NCBI GenBank assembly: GCA_018105865.1 | Contig: CM030840.1 | Span: forward strand, 7,136,006 to 7,200,005 | Origin: Metaphire vulgaris | Lineage: Eukaryota; Annelida; Clitellata; Crassiclitellata; Megascolecidae | DNA length: 64,000 nucleotides | Reading direction: 5' to 3' | Shown here: positions 63,381 through 64,000 of the stretch, piece after piece | Layout of the letters: each line of letters begins with the position of its first letter | Numbering within the stretch: the stretch's first letter is position 1 | Translations under genes and position numbers: made by a program | The notes under the pieces: generated by a model | What the model saw: the letters and a program-made list of their open reading frames with translations, nothing else | What the model was told of the DNA's origin: nothing | Database searches by the model: none

Positions 63381-64000
63381 GGAACCTTACACCCGCTTCC
63401 GAAATCATCAAATAAAAAACGATGTAGAAAAGGCAAAGTCACGAAAATAGAACTACCGGTACCTATGTGAACATTAGTAGACATAGGCATGCAAATATTA
63501 TATACAAACACACAACGCATATGCATAAATACTGTATTCGTTTACAAATCCTTATATTTTATCCCTACACTTGCATAAATACTGTCTTCGTTAACAAATC
63601 CTTCTATTATATATTATATGTCATGACATTATGTGTGTTTTTATACATTTTACTGCACATCCCTACACTTGCGTAAATCATCATCATCATTGCTTTCTGC
63701 CAACCCATTGGTGGCAATAGCTGGGCACAAAACATTTCCAAGAGGCATCGTCACCATCCTGCCCTCTGCCAGCTCTTCAGCGGCAATAGCGAGACAGAAT
63801 GTTGATCCGCCTCCTGTTCCCGTCTTGTGTCCTTCCATGACACTGTTTTCGCCGAGCACTGGTCATGACTTCTCGGTATATGGAGCTGGCCGCAATGTCC
63901 CATATAGTTGGACACGCGCCCTCTGCTTGCACGACAGCGTACGAAGATCTTCCGCCAGTGATGCTGTTCTTCCATACTCTTCAGTCCTTCAGTTGAATAC
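63381..64000. other. No recognisable gene
   Basis: An imperfect direct duplication (CATAAATACTGTATTCGTTTACAAATCC-like) occurs at about 63,522 and 63,571. Short overlapping frames near the end have no recognised domain. Confidence 0.4.

Noticed and set aside
1..64000. CRISPR arrays, bacterial operons, rRNA or tRNA genes
   Set aside because: No spaced direct-repeat array, no Shine-Dalgarno-led gene clusters and no cloverleaf-like segment were noticed; the content is eukaryotic.

Overview
The window is repeat-dense nuclear DNA from a metazoan, most likely an invertebrate. It holds RTE-like and L2/CR1-like non-LTR retrotransposons, Ty3/gypsy elements, and hAT, MULE, piggyBac, PIF/Harbinger, Tc1/mariner and pogo/Tigger-like DNA transposons. 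It also has many short terminal-inverted-repeat (TIR) elements and spliced-gene signals rather than operons. I cannot name the species. I saw no rRNA, tRNA or CRISPR array.

Layout. Positions 1-21,400 are mostly non-coding with short nonautonomous elements, many delimited by 8-bp target-site duplications (TSDs). They also hold a decayed minus-strand transposon-type gene (5.2-6.4 kb), an L2/CR1-like 3' end (7.2-7.85 kb), a (GGC)n-ended hAT element (10.4-11.6 kb) next to an RTE-like fragment, and one candidate host exon (19,178-19,720). Positions 21.4-24.3 kb are a decayed L2/CR1-like element ending in (CTA)n. A THAP-domain reading frame lies at 25.1-25.5 kb on the minus strand. Positions 26,047-32,222 form a nest of at least seven elements. 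A PIF/Harbinger deletion derivative follows at 33.6-34.3 kb. Positions 34.8-44.8 kb hold gypsy-1, whose probable 5' LTR is split by a hAT (35,197-38,224) and a MULE with an open transposase (38,293-40,395). Positions 44.8-48.5 kb hold a modular-TIR element and a second L2/CR1-like element split by a mariner. Gypsy-3 remnants lie at 48.6-49.8 kb. Gypsy-2 (52,464-62,386) has two near-identical LTRs but a frameshifted gag-pol. A Ulp1-type protease fragment lies at 63.1-63.4 kb.

The most interesting signal is an accessory gene carried by the gypsy elements. Three divergent copies (26,465-27,208; 43,625-44,449; 60,592-61,482) encode a protein with one N-terminal C2H2 finger, a proline/serine-rich linker, a conserved helical module of about 45 residues and an acidic leucine-rich tail. 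It lies downstream of pol, where env would be in a retrovirus-like element. All three copies are open although the adjacent gag-pol is deleted or frameshifted. Two have a similarly ordered upstream promoter-like array (TGACGTCA, ATTGG, GC box, TATA-like). I infer a transcription-factor-like protein made from its own promoter. I do not recognise this family.

A second pattern is an imperfect palindrome (TGACGA, a T-run spacer, TCGTCA) recurring inside short TIR elements whose termini differ.
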